From assembly GCA_025345505.1 (NCBI GenBank), contig JANVCC010000018.1:7736316-7800315 (forward strand): 64,000 bases of DNA, given 5' to 3'. The notes under the pieces are model-generated. The model made no database searches. It was not told where the DNA came from and was given only the letters and a program-made list of their open reading frames with translations. A program made the translations under genes and the position numbers. This DNA is from Todiramphus chloris collaris. Its lineage: Eukaryota > Chordata > Aves > Coraciiformes > Alcedinidae. Below, one piece after another: positions 33,248-44,365 of this stretch (the first letter of the stretch is position 1; every line of letters begins with the position of its first letter).

Positions 33248-34483
33248 CTTTATTAGCAACACAGCATACTTGAGTTATCACCAACCTATTTTAATGACAA
33301 AAAAAAAAAAAGATCATAAAACACATTTCACGATCAATCCTGACATTTTGTAGAGTGCAGTTAATACTAACACTACAGCACTGAGGGGCTTTGGTTCACA
33401 GCTGGATGCACTATAAAGCTTTCATCCCTTAGGAATGTACAAATTAAAAATGATATATAACATTTACCTTTGGTTACTATAGACTTAACCAGAGATATTA
33501 ATACATTAACCATAGTCCCAACAGACCCATGTAATACTTCAGCCAGCATTCTGCAGCTCTGATAAGAAAAGCATTTCCTAATGGCCAAGGATAACACTTA
33601 GTTTCAATTATATACCCTTTTAAAATATTTGGGGTTTTTTGAGATTAATCATGTGTAGGGGAGTGTTGTAACTTCTTTAAAAGAACATTTCCCAATCACT
33701 GAAACAGAACTTTGTGCTAAGATTGCTCTTAAAGTTATCCATGGAATCGTGACATGAGAACAAAGAAATCTAAGTAAAGATGTTATAGTAAATCAAAATA
33801 TAAACCTAAGGAAAGCTAATTTGCTTTCACATTCATAACAGTAAAATCAAATAATTTTTCAGAGTAACTGAGATGCCAAAGTCCTTTGTAGTATTCTGCT
33901 TCATGTGTTTCAAGTTTTGGACTTCATTTTTCACAGCATGCTTATGATTTCCATCACATAAATCACAGAAATTGAAAGTGGATGAGATACACAAGCAGTT
34001 CCTTGTGACATTTCCAACACACAGTCTTCATTATGCTTCTTCATTTTAAATAAAAATTAACTATGCTTGGAGCTGTGCAATGATGTTGATACATTATGCA
34101 TATAAAAACAGAAGTAAGTTTTCAAGCACATACATCTATTTTGGATAGCATTGACTGTGTGCAAAAAGGCAAGATGATGACATTAATACAAAACTGGTTC
34201 CTTTCTTTTGTTGTTGTTATATGCCAGTGAAATTAGCTGAGTGGATAATGATGTTAGAGGATGACCTTCCAAATGTGCATGCTTTTTAGTTTTTCTTTTG
34301 TAGATGATGCAGAATTTTTCGATTTTCTTATATTTCATTTGTTTTTCTGTTTAAAAGTAGAAAAGTCACAATATAGATGTTTTGTTTAAAAATATTCAAA
34401 GAGCCCTAAAAATTAGAGAAGTTTTAAGGGAAAGCATCCTACATTTGAAAGAAAAATTACTATCACTGTAACCATTAGGAAGT
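33248..34483. other. AT-rich non-coding stretch
   Basis: A run of about 13 A lies at 33299-33311. No gene or repeat is recognised. Confidence 0.5.
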
Positions 34484-34680
34484 TGCCATGGTTTAAGCCT
34501 AGCCAAGTAAGCCCCAAAGAACCACTCATTCAGTCACTCACTCCCTGATGAGATGAGGGAGAGAATCAGAAGGGTAAAAGTGAGAAAACTCATGGGTTGA
34601 GATAAAGACAGTTTAATAGGTAAAGCAAAAGCTGCATGTGCAAGCAAATCAGAAGAAGGAGTTCTTTACTCTGGAACACG

Positions 34681-35724
34681 CATAGAATGGTTTGAATTGG
34701 GAGACAGCCTTCAAAGATCATCCAGTTCCACTTCCCTCTGCTATTGCCAGGGTCCCCTTCCCCTAGAGCAGGTTACTCAGAGCCCCATTCCACTGGGCCT
34801 TTAACATTTCCAGAGAAAAGGCATTTACAGCTTCCCTGGGCAACTTGTTCAAGTGACTCAACAACCTCACAATGAAGTTCTTGCTTACATCTAATCTAAA
34901 TACACCCTCTTTCAGTTTAAAATCATTGCCCCTTGTGCTATCATTACATTCCCTGATAAAGAGTCCTTCCCCATCTTTCCTATAGGCCCACTTTAAGTAA
35001 TGGAAGTATACTATAAAGTTTCTCTGCAGATTTCTTTTCTCCAGAGTGAACAACCTGAACTGATTAAGCATAGGCAGCAGGTCTAGGAGTGTGATTCTGC
35101 TCCTCTGCTCTGCTCTCATAAGACTCCACCTGGAGTATTGTGTCCAGCTCTGGAACCCCCAACACAAGGACATGGATCTATTGGAGTGGGTCCAGAGGAG
35201 ATCCCTGAAAATGATCAGAGGACTGCAGCACCTCTCCTACAAGGACAGGCTGATGGAGTTGGACTTCTTCAGCCTGGATAAGAGAAGGCTTTATCAGTAT
35301 CAGAAGTGGACCTACAAGAAAGATAGGGAGGGATGTTTTACAAAGGCCTGTAGTGACAGGATGAGGGGTAATGGTTTGAAACCAGGAGAGAGTAGGTTTA
35401 GATTGGAAATCAGAAAATTCTTCACTCTGAGAGTGGTGAGACACTGAAACAGGTTGCCCAGGGTAGTTGTGGATGCTTCACCACTGGATGTGGTCAAATC
35501 CATGTTGGATGGGGCCTTGATCAACCTGATCTACTGGGAGCTGTCCCTGCCATGGCAGTGGGGCTGAAACAAGATGATCTTTAAGGTCCCTTTCAACCCA
35601 AACCATTCTATGACTCTTTGATTCTCTCACCCATCCTTATAGAGGAAGTTCTCCAGCCCCTTGATCATCTTCATGGTCCTCCTCTGGACCCACTGAAGCA
35701 GATCCATGTCTTCCATTCACTCCT
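34681..35724 (-). mobile_element. CR1 LINE (minus), split by an antisense CR1
   Basis: Two pieces form one minus-strand CR1. The segment 34681-35067 carries the 3' end and C-terminus (FRLFTLEKRNLQ, KWAYRKDGEGLF, ECNDSTRGNDFKLKEG). The segment 35628-35724 carries the part just upstream ([21 protein letters not shown]). The two are consecutive in CR1 and are separated by the plus-strand CR1 at 35068-35627. The element is inserted in the antisense LTR. Its 3' tail is a single decayed CATAGAATGG unit. Confidence 0.83.
35068..35627 (+). mobile_element. CR1 LINE (plus) inserted into the minus-strand CR1
   Basis: A 5'-truncated CR1 of 560 bases starts at GCAGCAGGTCTAGG and encodes ILLLCSALIRLHLEYCVQLW, KMIRGLQHLSYKDRL and ESRFRLEIRKFF. 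It ends in ATTCTATGACTCTTTGATTCT (35606-35626). It stands head to head with the 3' half of the minus-strand CR1 that hosts it, making an inverted repeat of homologous C-terminal sequence. Confidence 0.88.
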
Positions 35725-36027
35725 TCCCAGATGGAGGATGTGATATCCAATGATAGGACAAGGGGCAATGAGTGCAAGCTGGAACATAAGAGGTTCCATA
35801 TAATTCTAAGGAGAAACTTTTTCATGGTGAGAGTGACAGACACTGGAACAGGCTACAAAGATGTATTTGACAGGAAGGTTGTGGAGTCTCCTCTGAAGAC
35901 GTTCAAAATCCACTGAGACACGTTCCTGTGTGGCCTGATCTAGGTGATCCTTCTCTGTCAGGGGTGGTTGGTCTAGATGTTCTTTCGAGGTCCCTTCCAA
36001 CCCCTAATATTCTGTGATTCTGTGATT
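35725..36027 (+). mobile_element. CR1 LINE 3' end, subfamily of the 15913 copy
   Basis: A plus-strand CR1 of 300 bases with CNDRTRGN-type codons (35745-35775), [21 protein letters not shown], then the 3' UTR and tail ATTCTGTGATTCTGTGATT (36009-36027). Its 5' end abuts the 5' end of the minus-strand CR1 piece at 35724. The antisense LTR resumes immediately after it. Confidence 0.9.
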
Positions 36028-36418
36028 CCCATTGACAGGCAAGTGTTCAATCACCTCCAGGAAAGCCGGACTCCATCACTCGTAATGGTTACTAGTGAAG
36101 ACAAATGCCTTAACTCCAAACTTCCTCCACTTCCTTCTTTTCCTGACTCTTTGTATGCTGACCTTTACATCATATGCTGTAGAATATCCCTTTGTTAAAT
36201 TGGAGTCAGCTGTCTCATCTGTAATCCCTCCTAACTTCTAGTACACTCCCCTCACTGAAGCAGTGGGGTGAGGAGCAGAAAAGGTCTTTGTTCAAGTGCT
36301 GCTCAGCAATAATGAAAACATCTCTACATTATCAACACTGTTCAGCACAAATTCAAAACATACCCCCATAACAGCTACTATAAAGAAAATTAACTCTATC
36401 CCAGACAGAACCAGCACA

Positions 36419-38864
36419 GAGATTCAAGTAATTTACAGTCCTTTAGGATGACACTATAAAGACATAGAGCACTGACAATCTTTGTGTTTTTCTCAGAACT
36501 CAAATCCCACACATCCTGCTTTGCAGATTGTTGACATTATCTACTTACTTATTTTTTTAGCTCACTTCAATCTTTTTTTTTTTTTTTTTTTTTTTTCCTT
36601 CTCTACCAATTTATATTTTGTTTAGCTGACTTCCTCTTTCTCCTTTTTTGACTAGAAATCTTCATTAGGACTTTTCACAGAAATTGGCACACTCCTTTGA
36701 AAGCTTTCTGATACAAAGGATTATTATTTTACAAGAAAAAAGATATCAACAATTTTTTTTACTAATGCTACCTTGAAGTCTATCACTAATTGCCAGTGTG
36801 GCTTCAATCCTGAAAGATCTTCATCTGTATAGATTTCCAAGCAGGACTAGAAAACATACATATATGAAGTCCAGGAGAAGACTTTGTCTTACTGACAAAA
36901 TAAGCATCCTTTCCTCAACTAGTTTTGTAGACATTCTTAAAGTAAAAGCAGACTTGCCCAAAAGAGCAGACAGATTTAATGCAAGAATCATCTAAAGATT
37001 TTTCTTCCCCTAAAAATGCTGGTTTATCTCCACTGAAGAGAATGTAAAAGGTTAACTCAGATGGAGTCAGATATATTGTAGATATCTTCTTTCCCAGAAG
37101 TCAAAGTCTCTTGATAAATGACCATGCAAATTCATGTTGTTAATGTTATGGAATGCAGAGTTTTAGAATGTTACTTAAAACACAAGACTACAAGATAGAT
37201 AACAAAAGTATAGATGTGTGCATACATACTTTACAGGCATATACATGTTTATACATGTATTCACATACTCTTCATATTCACACAGAGTCTGACTTCATAT
37301 GTGGAATGACTTTGTTATAATACTAATTATGCCTCTTTAACAATTAGAAGTGATTTTTAATGCTGCAAATAAGCATGCAAGGCTAGTAATACGAGTATGT
37401 TAAATGAAATGTCAAATCACTTCCAAAAACCTCTTAAAATTAATAAATATGTATAAGATAAATTAGTCTGGTTGTCAAGTACTCCACAAAGAGATACAAA
37501 AGATTTTTTTTTTTCATCTGGTTTCTCTTACCACATAAATTCAAACAAAATTCATGGTTTAAGTCATGGCTCCACAGCACGGTCCCCAGGAAAGGGGTCT
37601 TTCCTCAAAAGGAGACTGTGATGTCACAGAGGTGGATGTCATCTACTGTAGCTCTTGCAGGTTTTCATTCATGTGAACTGTGAGCACTAGGTGAAGGAGA
37701 TGCACCAGTAAAAGATACAGATTACCTATTACAGGTGCCTGACATAAGTGTTACTTTACTTGGTCAGTAGATAAAACTAAATTAATACACCTAGGAAATA
37801 TATGCAATCAGGGAAGAGTGTGAACCACTAATGGGGCCTCATTGAGTAAATGCTTATGCAGAGTTTTTTCAAGTAGGAACTTGAGCAAACTCTAGTTGTT
37901 TTCATTCCAAACCTCTGGGAAAGTGGGAATAATGGTATTTAAAAACACTTGCTTGTAGAGTGTTGAAATTCTAATTTATAAAGTGTTCTGTGATCTTTGG
38001 TTAATTGCACCATTCAAGGTGTTACATGGCTCATTATTTTAATGAAAAATCTCACTCAGGTAAGAGACGTGTTATTCTCTTAAAGAAGAGAAATTATATA
38101 GGAAACAATCTACTGCATAATGAGAACATATGTTTTGGTATGGGGTTGCATAAGACTGTGAGGAATCTTAAGCCGGAAAAAATATATCTGTTACAAGGTA
38201 AATCAGGGCACCCTTGAAGCTTGCAACCATATGTTCAGTTCAGAGGTTACAATGTTGGTGAAATTTTTTCTGGATTCAGCAAATCTGAGAAGTTGTATGC
38301 TACAAATCTTTGACTGTTAAGTATTTGAATGCTTAACATATTTACCTTGAATTTAATACAAAAAGTTTACCAAGCTTTGCCATGTTAATTTGTCCTTTTC
38401 CCACACAGAATTACCTGAGTGATTCTACTAGGAAGTAGAGCAACGTGTTACAGCCAATTTACTGTAATGGCAAAAATTTGTAATGGTTAGACACTACTTT
38501 TTTACTTCTATCTCTAAATTAAGATATACACATAAAACCAGTACTTCTCAGCTAGACTTTTAACCCTGAAATGTGTCAGGACAGGTGTCAAGTAAAACAT
38601 GACTTATAGATCAGGTTTTTATTGTGTAATCAGGGTAGGAGGATATGACAGAAAAATTTTGAATTCCTAGATAATAATGACTTGCTGCCTGTCAACAGAG
38701 TCTGTGGAAGCTGCAAATATGAAAACCTTAGTCCACTCTAGAGGCAAAGTTAAATCTACAGAATACAAAAGCAGTACATTTCACTTCACCACCAGATTAA
38801 GAGCATGCATGTAGCTAGCTATTGCCAACCATCTGATGGACTGTGGTAATTTAATTTCATTTAA
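36419..38864. other. AT-rich non-coding stretch
   Basis: It contains a run of 24 T at 36573-36596 that is not attached to a recognisable retrocopy. No gene or mobile element is recognised. The open frame at 36798-36995 has no known motif. Confidence 0.5.
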
Positions 38865-39702
38865 AGAATTATAGAATTGTTCTGGTTTGAAGAGACTTTC
38901 AAGGTCATCAAATTCAACCATTAACCCAGTACTTCCAGGTCACCACTAAACCATGTCTCTAAGCACCACATCTACACATCCTTTAAATACTTCCAGGCAT
39001 GGTGACTCCACCACCCCCCTGGACAGCCTCTTCCATTGGTTTACACCACCTTACTAATAACCCATTGAAATGTCCCCTGGAACAACTTGAGGCTATTTCC
39101 TCTTATCACTTGTTACTTGTGAGAAAAGACTAACTCCTGCCTCACTACAATCTCATTTCAGGGAGTTGTAGAGAATGATAAGGTCTCCCCTGAACCTCCT
39201 TTTCTTCCGGCTACACAATCCCAGTTCCCTCGTCTGCTTCTCAGAAAACTTGTGCTCTAGACTCTTCCCCAGCTTAATTGCCCTTCTTTGGACACTCCCC
39301 ATCACCTCAATGACCTTCTTGTATTGAGGGGCCCAAAACTGAATGGGGGGATGATCACTTCCCTAGTCCTGCTGGCCACACTATTTCTGATACAAGCCAA
39401 GATGCTGTTGACCTTATTGGCCACCTGGGCACATACTGGATCATATTCAGCCAGCTGTCAACCAGAACCCCCAGGTCCTTTTTCATCAGGCAGCTTTCCA
39501 TTGCATGGCATTGTTGTGTTTCAAGTGCAGGACCCAGCTCTTAGCTTTGTTTAACCTCAAACCATTGGCCTCAGACCATCTACCCAACCTGTCCACATAC
39601 CTTCATGCAGATAAACACACCTGTCTAACCTGATGTCATCTGCAAACTTACTAAGGGTGCCCTGAATCCCCTCATCCAGATCATTGATAAAGATATTATT
39701 TG
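38865..39702 (-). mobile_element. CR1 LINE, minus strand, 3' part of ORF2 and 3' UTR
   Basis: In transcription order the minus strand carries INDLDEGIQ-type sequence near 39700, FADDI (motif C, both aspartates), a lysine-rich C-terminal region with [17 protein letters not shown] at about 39215-39170, and the 3' UTR with GATGTGGTGCTTAG and TTTAGTGGTGACC. It ends with AGAATTATAGAATTG-like tail units on the plus strand at 38865-38880. The 3' UTR resembles the copy at 29895-32001. About 840 bases, 5'-truncated, with scattered frameshifts. Confidence 0.9.
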
Positions 39703-40364
39703 ACCATCAATTCAAGTATTTGTGAGCATTCATATAAAATGTGACAAGGATTAGAACTACCTTTTGTCTGTTCACAAAAGAAAAAGCTGATCATAATGGC
39801 TTTACAGAAATCAAAGACTCAGCACAACCAAAAGCTGATTTTTTCCCATTGCTGTTTGTAAGCTGCATAATAAACAATGCTCTGCCCCTGCATTTATAGA
39901 GTCACAAAACTGAGATATTCCACAGCCTGATTTCTGAGCATGCCCTGAAACACCACTTGGATTCCTGCCTTGACTTGGTGGAAAAATTAGTTTTGTTATC
40001 CAAGAGAATTCTCTCCCTTTATAGGTTCATACAACAAGGCATTAGCTGAGTTTCACTTTGTTGAAGTCCATATGTATTTTTTTTTATGCTCTATAATCAT
40101 CTTCATGCTCTTTGTCTTATTAAGTACATTAAAAAATTACAGCTTCTGTTCATGGTCTATGTACAGATTCTATGCCACAAATTACACACAGATGTTTCTT
40201 GAAATCAGCAAACACGAGAGCATTTTTTTCCAGTTTTTAATAGCATCAGGATTTCATCACATGTTAAAGGCTTTTAAAGCTATATTTGTAAAAGTGTTAT
40301 TCTTCAAAGAAGCTCTGAAAATCACAAATCAGTAAACACTTTTTTAAAGAATGGAGTAAATTAC
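39703..40364. other. Spacer, nothing recognised
   Basis: Non-coding AT-rich sequence. The 87-codon plus-strand open frame at 40072-40335 is rich in Phe and Leu because of T-rich sequence and shows no domain. Confidence 0.45.
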
Positions 40365-40480
40365 CATTATTATTGGATTCATCAAATCCATGCTCTTCAC
40401 AGCTTTGGTGGCTTTTCACTGCATTCTTCGCAAACTCAAAGCATGTCTCCTGTATGATGTATGGTGGTCTTTGAAGCAGA
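40365..40480 (-). other. Weak candidate internal exon
   Basis: On the minus strand a 116-base open segment (translation includes ETCFEFAKNAVKSHQ) is bounded by a pyrimidine-containing acceptor (TATCAG at about 40481-40486) and a good donor (ATG then GTAATT, exon end at 40365). Only one frame is open across it. I do not recognise the peptide. A decayed CR1 lies only about 25 bases upstream, which argues against an old conserved exon. Chance is the more likely explanation. Confidence 0.12.
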
Positions 40481-40504
40481 CTGATAGGTGCCACATAACA
40501 ATAA

Positions 40505-40940
40505 AAAAATTGCTTCCCCCAATCTGCTGGTTAATACAATTTAGCATGGCATTGACCACCATAAAGGTATACTGCTCACTTCTTGTCCACTATGACAAAT
40601 TCCACGTGCTTTTCCAGAACTGCTTCCTAGCTCCCCACCTGCACTGGTACATGGGGTTATTCCATCCCAAGTGCAGGAGTCTCTGCTTATTCTGAGCTTC
40701 ATAAGATTTCTGTCAACCCATTTATCCAACCTGTTGAAACTCACTACCCTTCCCCCACCAACAGGTCCCCCATAACCTGTTGTCACCCTTGAACTTTCTG
40801 AGGGTGGATTCCATCCATCCTGTCATCCTGATCATTAATAATTATATTAAACAATATCTGTTTCAGAATTAACACTTCAGAAATGCTACTAAAAACCACT
40901 TGCTGTTTGGAATTCAAACTGCTGATCATTACTCTGGTAC
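40505..40940 (-). mobile_element. Old CR1 LINE internal fragment
   Basis: The minus strand carries the section of ORF2 just after the polymerase active site. On the plus strand the recognisable phrases are CCACCTGCACTGGTACATGG, TTATTCCATCCC, TTTCTGTCAACCCATTTATCC and CTTTCTGAGGGTGGATTCC. The match continues to CTGCTGATCATTACTCTGG at about 40935. Neither end of the element is present: it lacks the C-terminus and the tail. Divergence is high, so this is one of the older copies. Confidence 0.8.
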
Positions 40941-42649
40941 ATTTCATGTTATTTTTGTGTTTTATTTATTATTAATGCAAGCACAGACTCCAAGTTTATA
41001 AAAAATATGAATTTTATAACTCATATATGTCAAATGATGATGGATCCAATTGCTATACCTTTGTGATTTTGAGAGTTTGACATGAAAATTACCAAATTAT
41101 GCATCAAAATCTTTGTGTACGTTGTCTCTTAGTTGCTGTGAAGAGAAAAACAATGTAATGACATCAAGAAACACTGTTCTCAGTTTCCCAGAAAAACGTG
41201 ATAAATTTGTCTTTAAAAAATAGAAAATTATCATATTATTATTATAAATTTTATCAGAATGGGTCCCCAAATCTTTGTCATTTGTTCTATCTATAGCAAT
41301 GGAAAAGTCATAATAACCATTTTCACCATGGTGTAACCTCAAATAAACCAAATATCTGTGACTATAGCCATTTTAGTATGCCATGGCTGTGATCTTATAT
41401 TTACTGTATGCTCTGTGAATTATGGACTTTCTACTGATCTAGAAGTAGGATGGGCTAGAATTATCACATTAAGCCAGATGAGTGCAAGATTATTTTCCTC
41501 TCTTTTTACTGTTATAGGAAACCTTTCAAAGTGGGATTGGAATATCCCTCAAAAATGCATATTTCTCTGGATCAACAAAATTTGTGATATTATCTTAGAA
41601 AGCTTCCTGTGCAGTGAGAGGACATAATATTGGGGAAAAAAAATCAAATAATGTAGGTATTGATTGTTAGTGATGATTGCTACATCTGACCACAGTGGAA
41701 GAGATGGAAGAAACTTCTATATAGTCTTTTCCTATGATACATGAGCCACCAGAAGACAAATTTTACCATCTGCTTTCAGCATTCCAGCAGTATCGAATGA
41801 ATGCTTTTTTCTCAGTCATGCAACATCTGGACTAAGTAACCTCATTAGACTTACTTTTTAGTCCTAGATGACTAGGGTGTGCATCTCAAAAGGAAATGTA
41901 GAGACGTAGGAAACTAAAAATCTGTTTCTTTGAGCAGATACAGACAGATCTGCTCTGGTCATTCAACAGATGGGATAACTGGGAAGTAGGTCTTCTCCAA
42001 AATGCATAAAACTGTTAGCTTGGCTCTGTGTCAAACCCAGTAATCTGTGTCAAGTAGCAGCAGAAGCAAGGAAATGCCAGCTGTGGTGCAGAGTGTAGTA
42101 GCTTAGGCAGTAATTGTAATGTGGACTAATGGCTTATTGACTGAGGCTGATTTGTCATAACTGGAAAAGAAAGGAGCGGAAAGGAAACCATGTGTCTTTG
42201 AACCAGACCTGCACTAAGGCTCTTTCCTCCAAATAAGTCACTTCAGTTTTTAATCTTCCTCCTAACTGAGCACATTCTCAAGGCTCTCACATCACAGAAA
42301 AAGAATGGAAAAGTATAATGGTTTTCCCTATAAAATGGAGATTGCAAGCCCCATTTCTTCAAGGTGTGGGATGTTTTATAACATATGTAAATCCTCGTAT
42401 AAAAGTTGGAAGTATGTGAAGACGTAATTATCAGAGGAAAAGAAAAAGATGCATCTCAGGAGACCCTTCAACAACAACACTTTTGCACAGTTATGTGCTG
42501 AATGTTCATCTGCATCCTAAATCTTAGTGGATTTAATTCTGCATCTCTTTTCAGATTACAATATTTATGCACAAAACTTATTGCATTTAAATTATCTTGC
42601 CTCATAAGCAAGTTCTTCTCAACATGTGTGAGAGCTACAGAATTAAACT
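40941..42649. other. Non-coding stretch, nothing recognised
   Basis: No gene or repeat is supported. The 84- and 89-codon frames at 41097-41351 (minus) and 41358-41627 (plus) resemble nothing I know. Confidence 0.5.
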
Positions 42650-42781
42650 TGCAGATTTTCTAAAGCATTCAGGATATTGGATTCTGTGCAGGGAGAAGTG
42701 GATGAAATTTTACATTAAACAGGAGGTCAGGCTGGATGATCTAATGGTCCCTTCTGGCCATAAAAGCGATGAATCTATGAG
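42650..42781 (+). mobile_element. Ancient CR1-type 3' end (pre-avian layer)
   Basis: The phrase GGAGGTCAGGCTGGATGATC followed by TAATGGTCCCTTCTGGCC and a tail of GATGAATCTATGAG is that of old CR1 3' ends widespread in turtles and crocodilians, unlike the younger avian copies nearby. Upstream, decayed matching sequence extends to about 42650. The good preservation of the last 60 bases contrasts with decay upstream. Confidence 0.75.
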
Positions 42782-44139
42782 AAAAGCACTCTGAGATCAT
42801 ATGATGAAAAGCACAATTAAATTGGCAAGTGTTATCTTGATGTTCCCATTACAAATCCCCTGAGCAATCTATCCCCCTGTCTTGCTCTTGCCACCTCCTC
42901 TATCATTAGATTCCAGAACATACGCTCTGTTAAAGTCATTGCTGCTAAAACCATTTTGATAGCTGGCTCCACACAGTCTCCTGCTAAATCCAGTGTTCAA
43001 GACTGTGGGAGTGCTCACTTCTTAAGTGAAGACACATTTCTCCAAGGCATTTTGCACTCTCTTCTTCCTTCAGATTGCTCAGCTAAAGGCTTTTTTCAGG
43101 ACTTTATCAGTTATTAATAATTGTGATGATTCATGATTTATTCATAACCATTTATACATTTGCCATATGCTGCCTGTGCATGCAAACAGCTTTTCTGAAG
43201 CACGCAAATGTGGCACAGTGCTTCTTACAATTCTTATCCAGTAAATAGATGATAGAGAAAGATTAATGAAATGAGAAATACAATAAAACATCCTGCTATG
43301 GCTTCAGTTTTGAACTTTTGAATTAAATGTTGCAGAGCAATTGTCGTTAGCAGAATCAAAACTAAAATAAGCAGGATGGAGACTAGCATGAAAGGCCAAG
43401 TTTAATGCCACAAGTAGCACCTTATTCTGGTTTCATTCTATCCCCTGTAGTGGTTACAGGGAGTAAGAGTAAATCTACTCATCGGGGAAGATACAACTCA
43501 GGACAAATAAAGGTGGTAGTATCAGCAGTATAATCTTTGTTGCCATCTTCAAGCTTTCATATTAAATCTAAGTACAGTGAAACACTGTAATAACTGCTTG
43601 GAGAGGTGGGAGACTTGTGAAAGATCTGGCATGCAAATCCTTCATAATGCCTCACAGCAATAACCTGAAAAGAGAATGTTACTCCTTATTGTTGAAAAGA
43701 AAAAAAAAAAAAAAAAGCTTTCTATGATGATGTCACTAACAAAGAAGTCATTTCTCACGGGCACATTATGACACCTCCGCAGCAAGCTGCTCTTCAGATG
43801 AAATGCCTGGCTTTTATGAGACAGTGATTATTTAACATAAATAATGTATTCCTGTTTTTGAGTGAACGTGTTCATTAACAGTGAGATAGATTCTGTGGGG
43901 GAGACAATCAGTGTTTCAGTGCAGAGTCTCAAAGCAGAGGGGCCAGCTCTGATCTGACTTGCATCTCTGCTCATCCCACTTTCTGTTGCATTTTAGCTGA
44001 AGCTTTTGGAACAGAATGTTTAATTTTTTACCACCTGCCTTGGAAATAAACATCTGAATTTTTACGATGTGCCTTTAATTTCCCACTCTTATCATTCTGT
44101 AGAATGGTCTAAAATGACATTCCAGTCCTTGTCATGTCT
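42782..44139. other. Non-coding stretch, nothing recognised
   Basis: A run of 17 A lies at 43700-43716. The 43720-44090 section is less AT-rich than its surroundings and reads like unique sequence. I can assign no function. Confidence 0.45.
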
Positions 44140-44365
44140 ACAGAATCACAGGATACATCCTAGACCCTAAGCCACCTTGTTCCCCATGGTAAGATCAACT
44201 TTACCTATACCATTACTGCCTTTTGGATGCCCAACAGTTTCTTGAAGACCTCCAGTAACTTTACAAAATTCTGAGACAAGCTGTTCCTGTGTTTCACTCT
44301 CTTCACCAACTGAATTATTTTTTTTCCTGTTGTCTAACTTAAATATGCCTCGATAAAAATGGCTT
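44140..44365 (-). mobile_element. Ancient CR1/L3-like LINE relic
   Basis: On the plus strand GGATACATCC, TTTCTTGAAGACCTCCAGTAAC, GACAAGCTGTTCC and TCTAACTTAAATATGCC follow the order of the reverse-complemented 3' portion of old amniote CR1/L3 elements (decayed equivalents of the phrases meaning 'gap of hydrophobic C-terminus, then 3' UTR'). Similarity is weak and only by eye. Confidence 0.5.

Larger units (their letters stand above)
34484..36418 (-). mobile_element. Antisense LTR of an endogenous retrovirus, split by nested CR1s
   Basis: The two arms, 34484-34680 and 36028-36418, together form an LTR of about 590 bases in minus orientation. On the minus strand it begins TGTGCTGG and ends CCATGGCA. 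It is the same family as the LTR at 13474-13932: both share the ATATTC...CATATGA block upstream of the promoter, the GTTGATAA region and similar ends. An ATTAAA poly(A) signal reads on the minus strand near 34610-34617. The arms are contiguous with each other once the CR1s between are removed. The target duplication is not recognisable (GGAAGT against GAGATT), so the insertion is old, and no viral internal genes are present. Confidence 0.78.

Noticed and set aside
35628-36027. A 5' inversion (twin-priming) CR1, minus piece followed by plus piece
   Set aside because: The minus piece 35628-35724 is directly continuous in CR1 coordinates with the minus piece 34681-35067, and the plus piece 35725-36027 belongs to another subfamily, so two separate insertions explain it better.
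36573-36596. T24 as the antisense poly(A) tail of a processed pseudogene
   Set aside because: No gene-like sequence lies on the appropriate side and no target duplication is visible; the same holds for T23 at 47086 and A17 at 43700.
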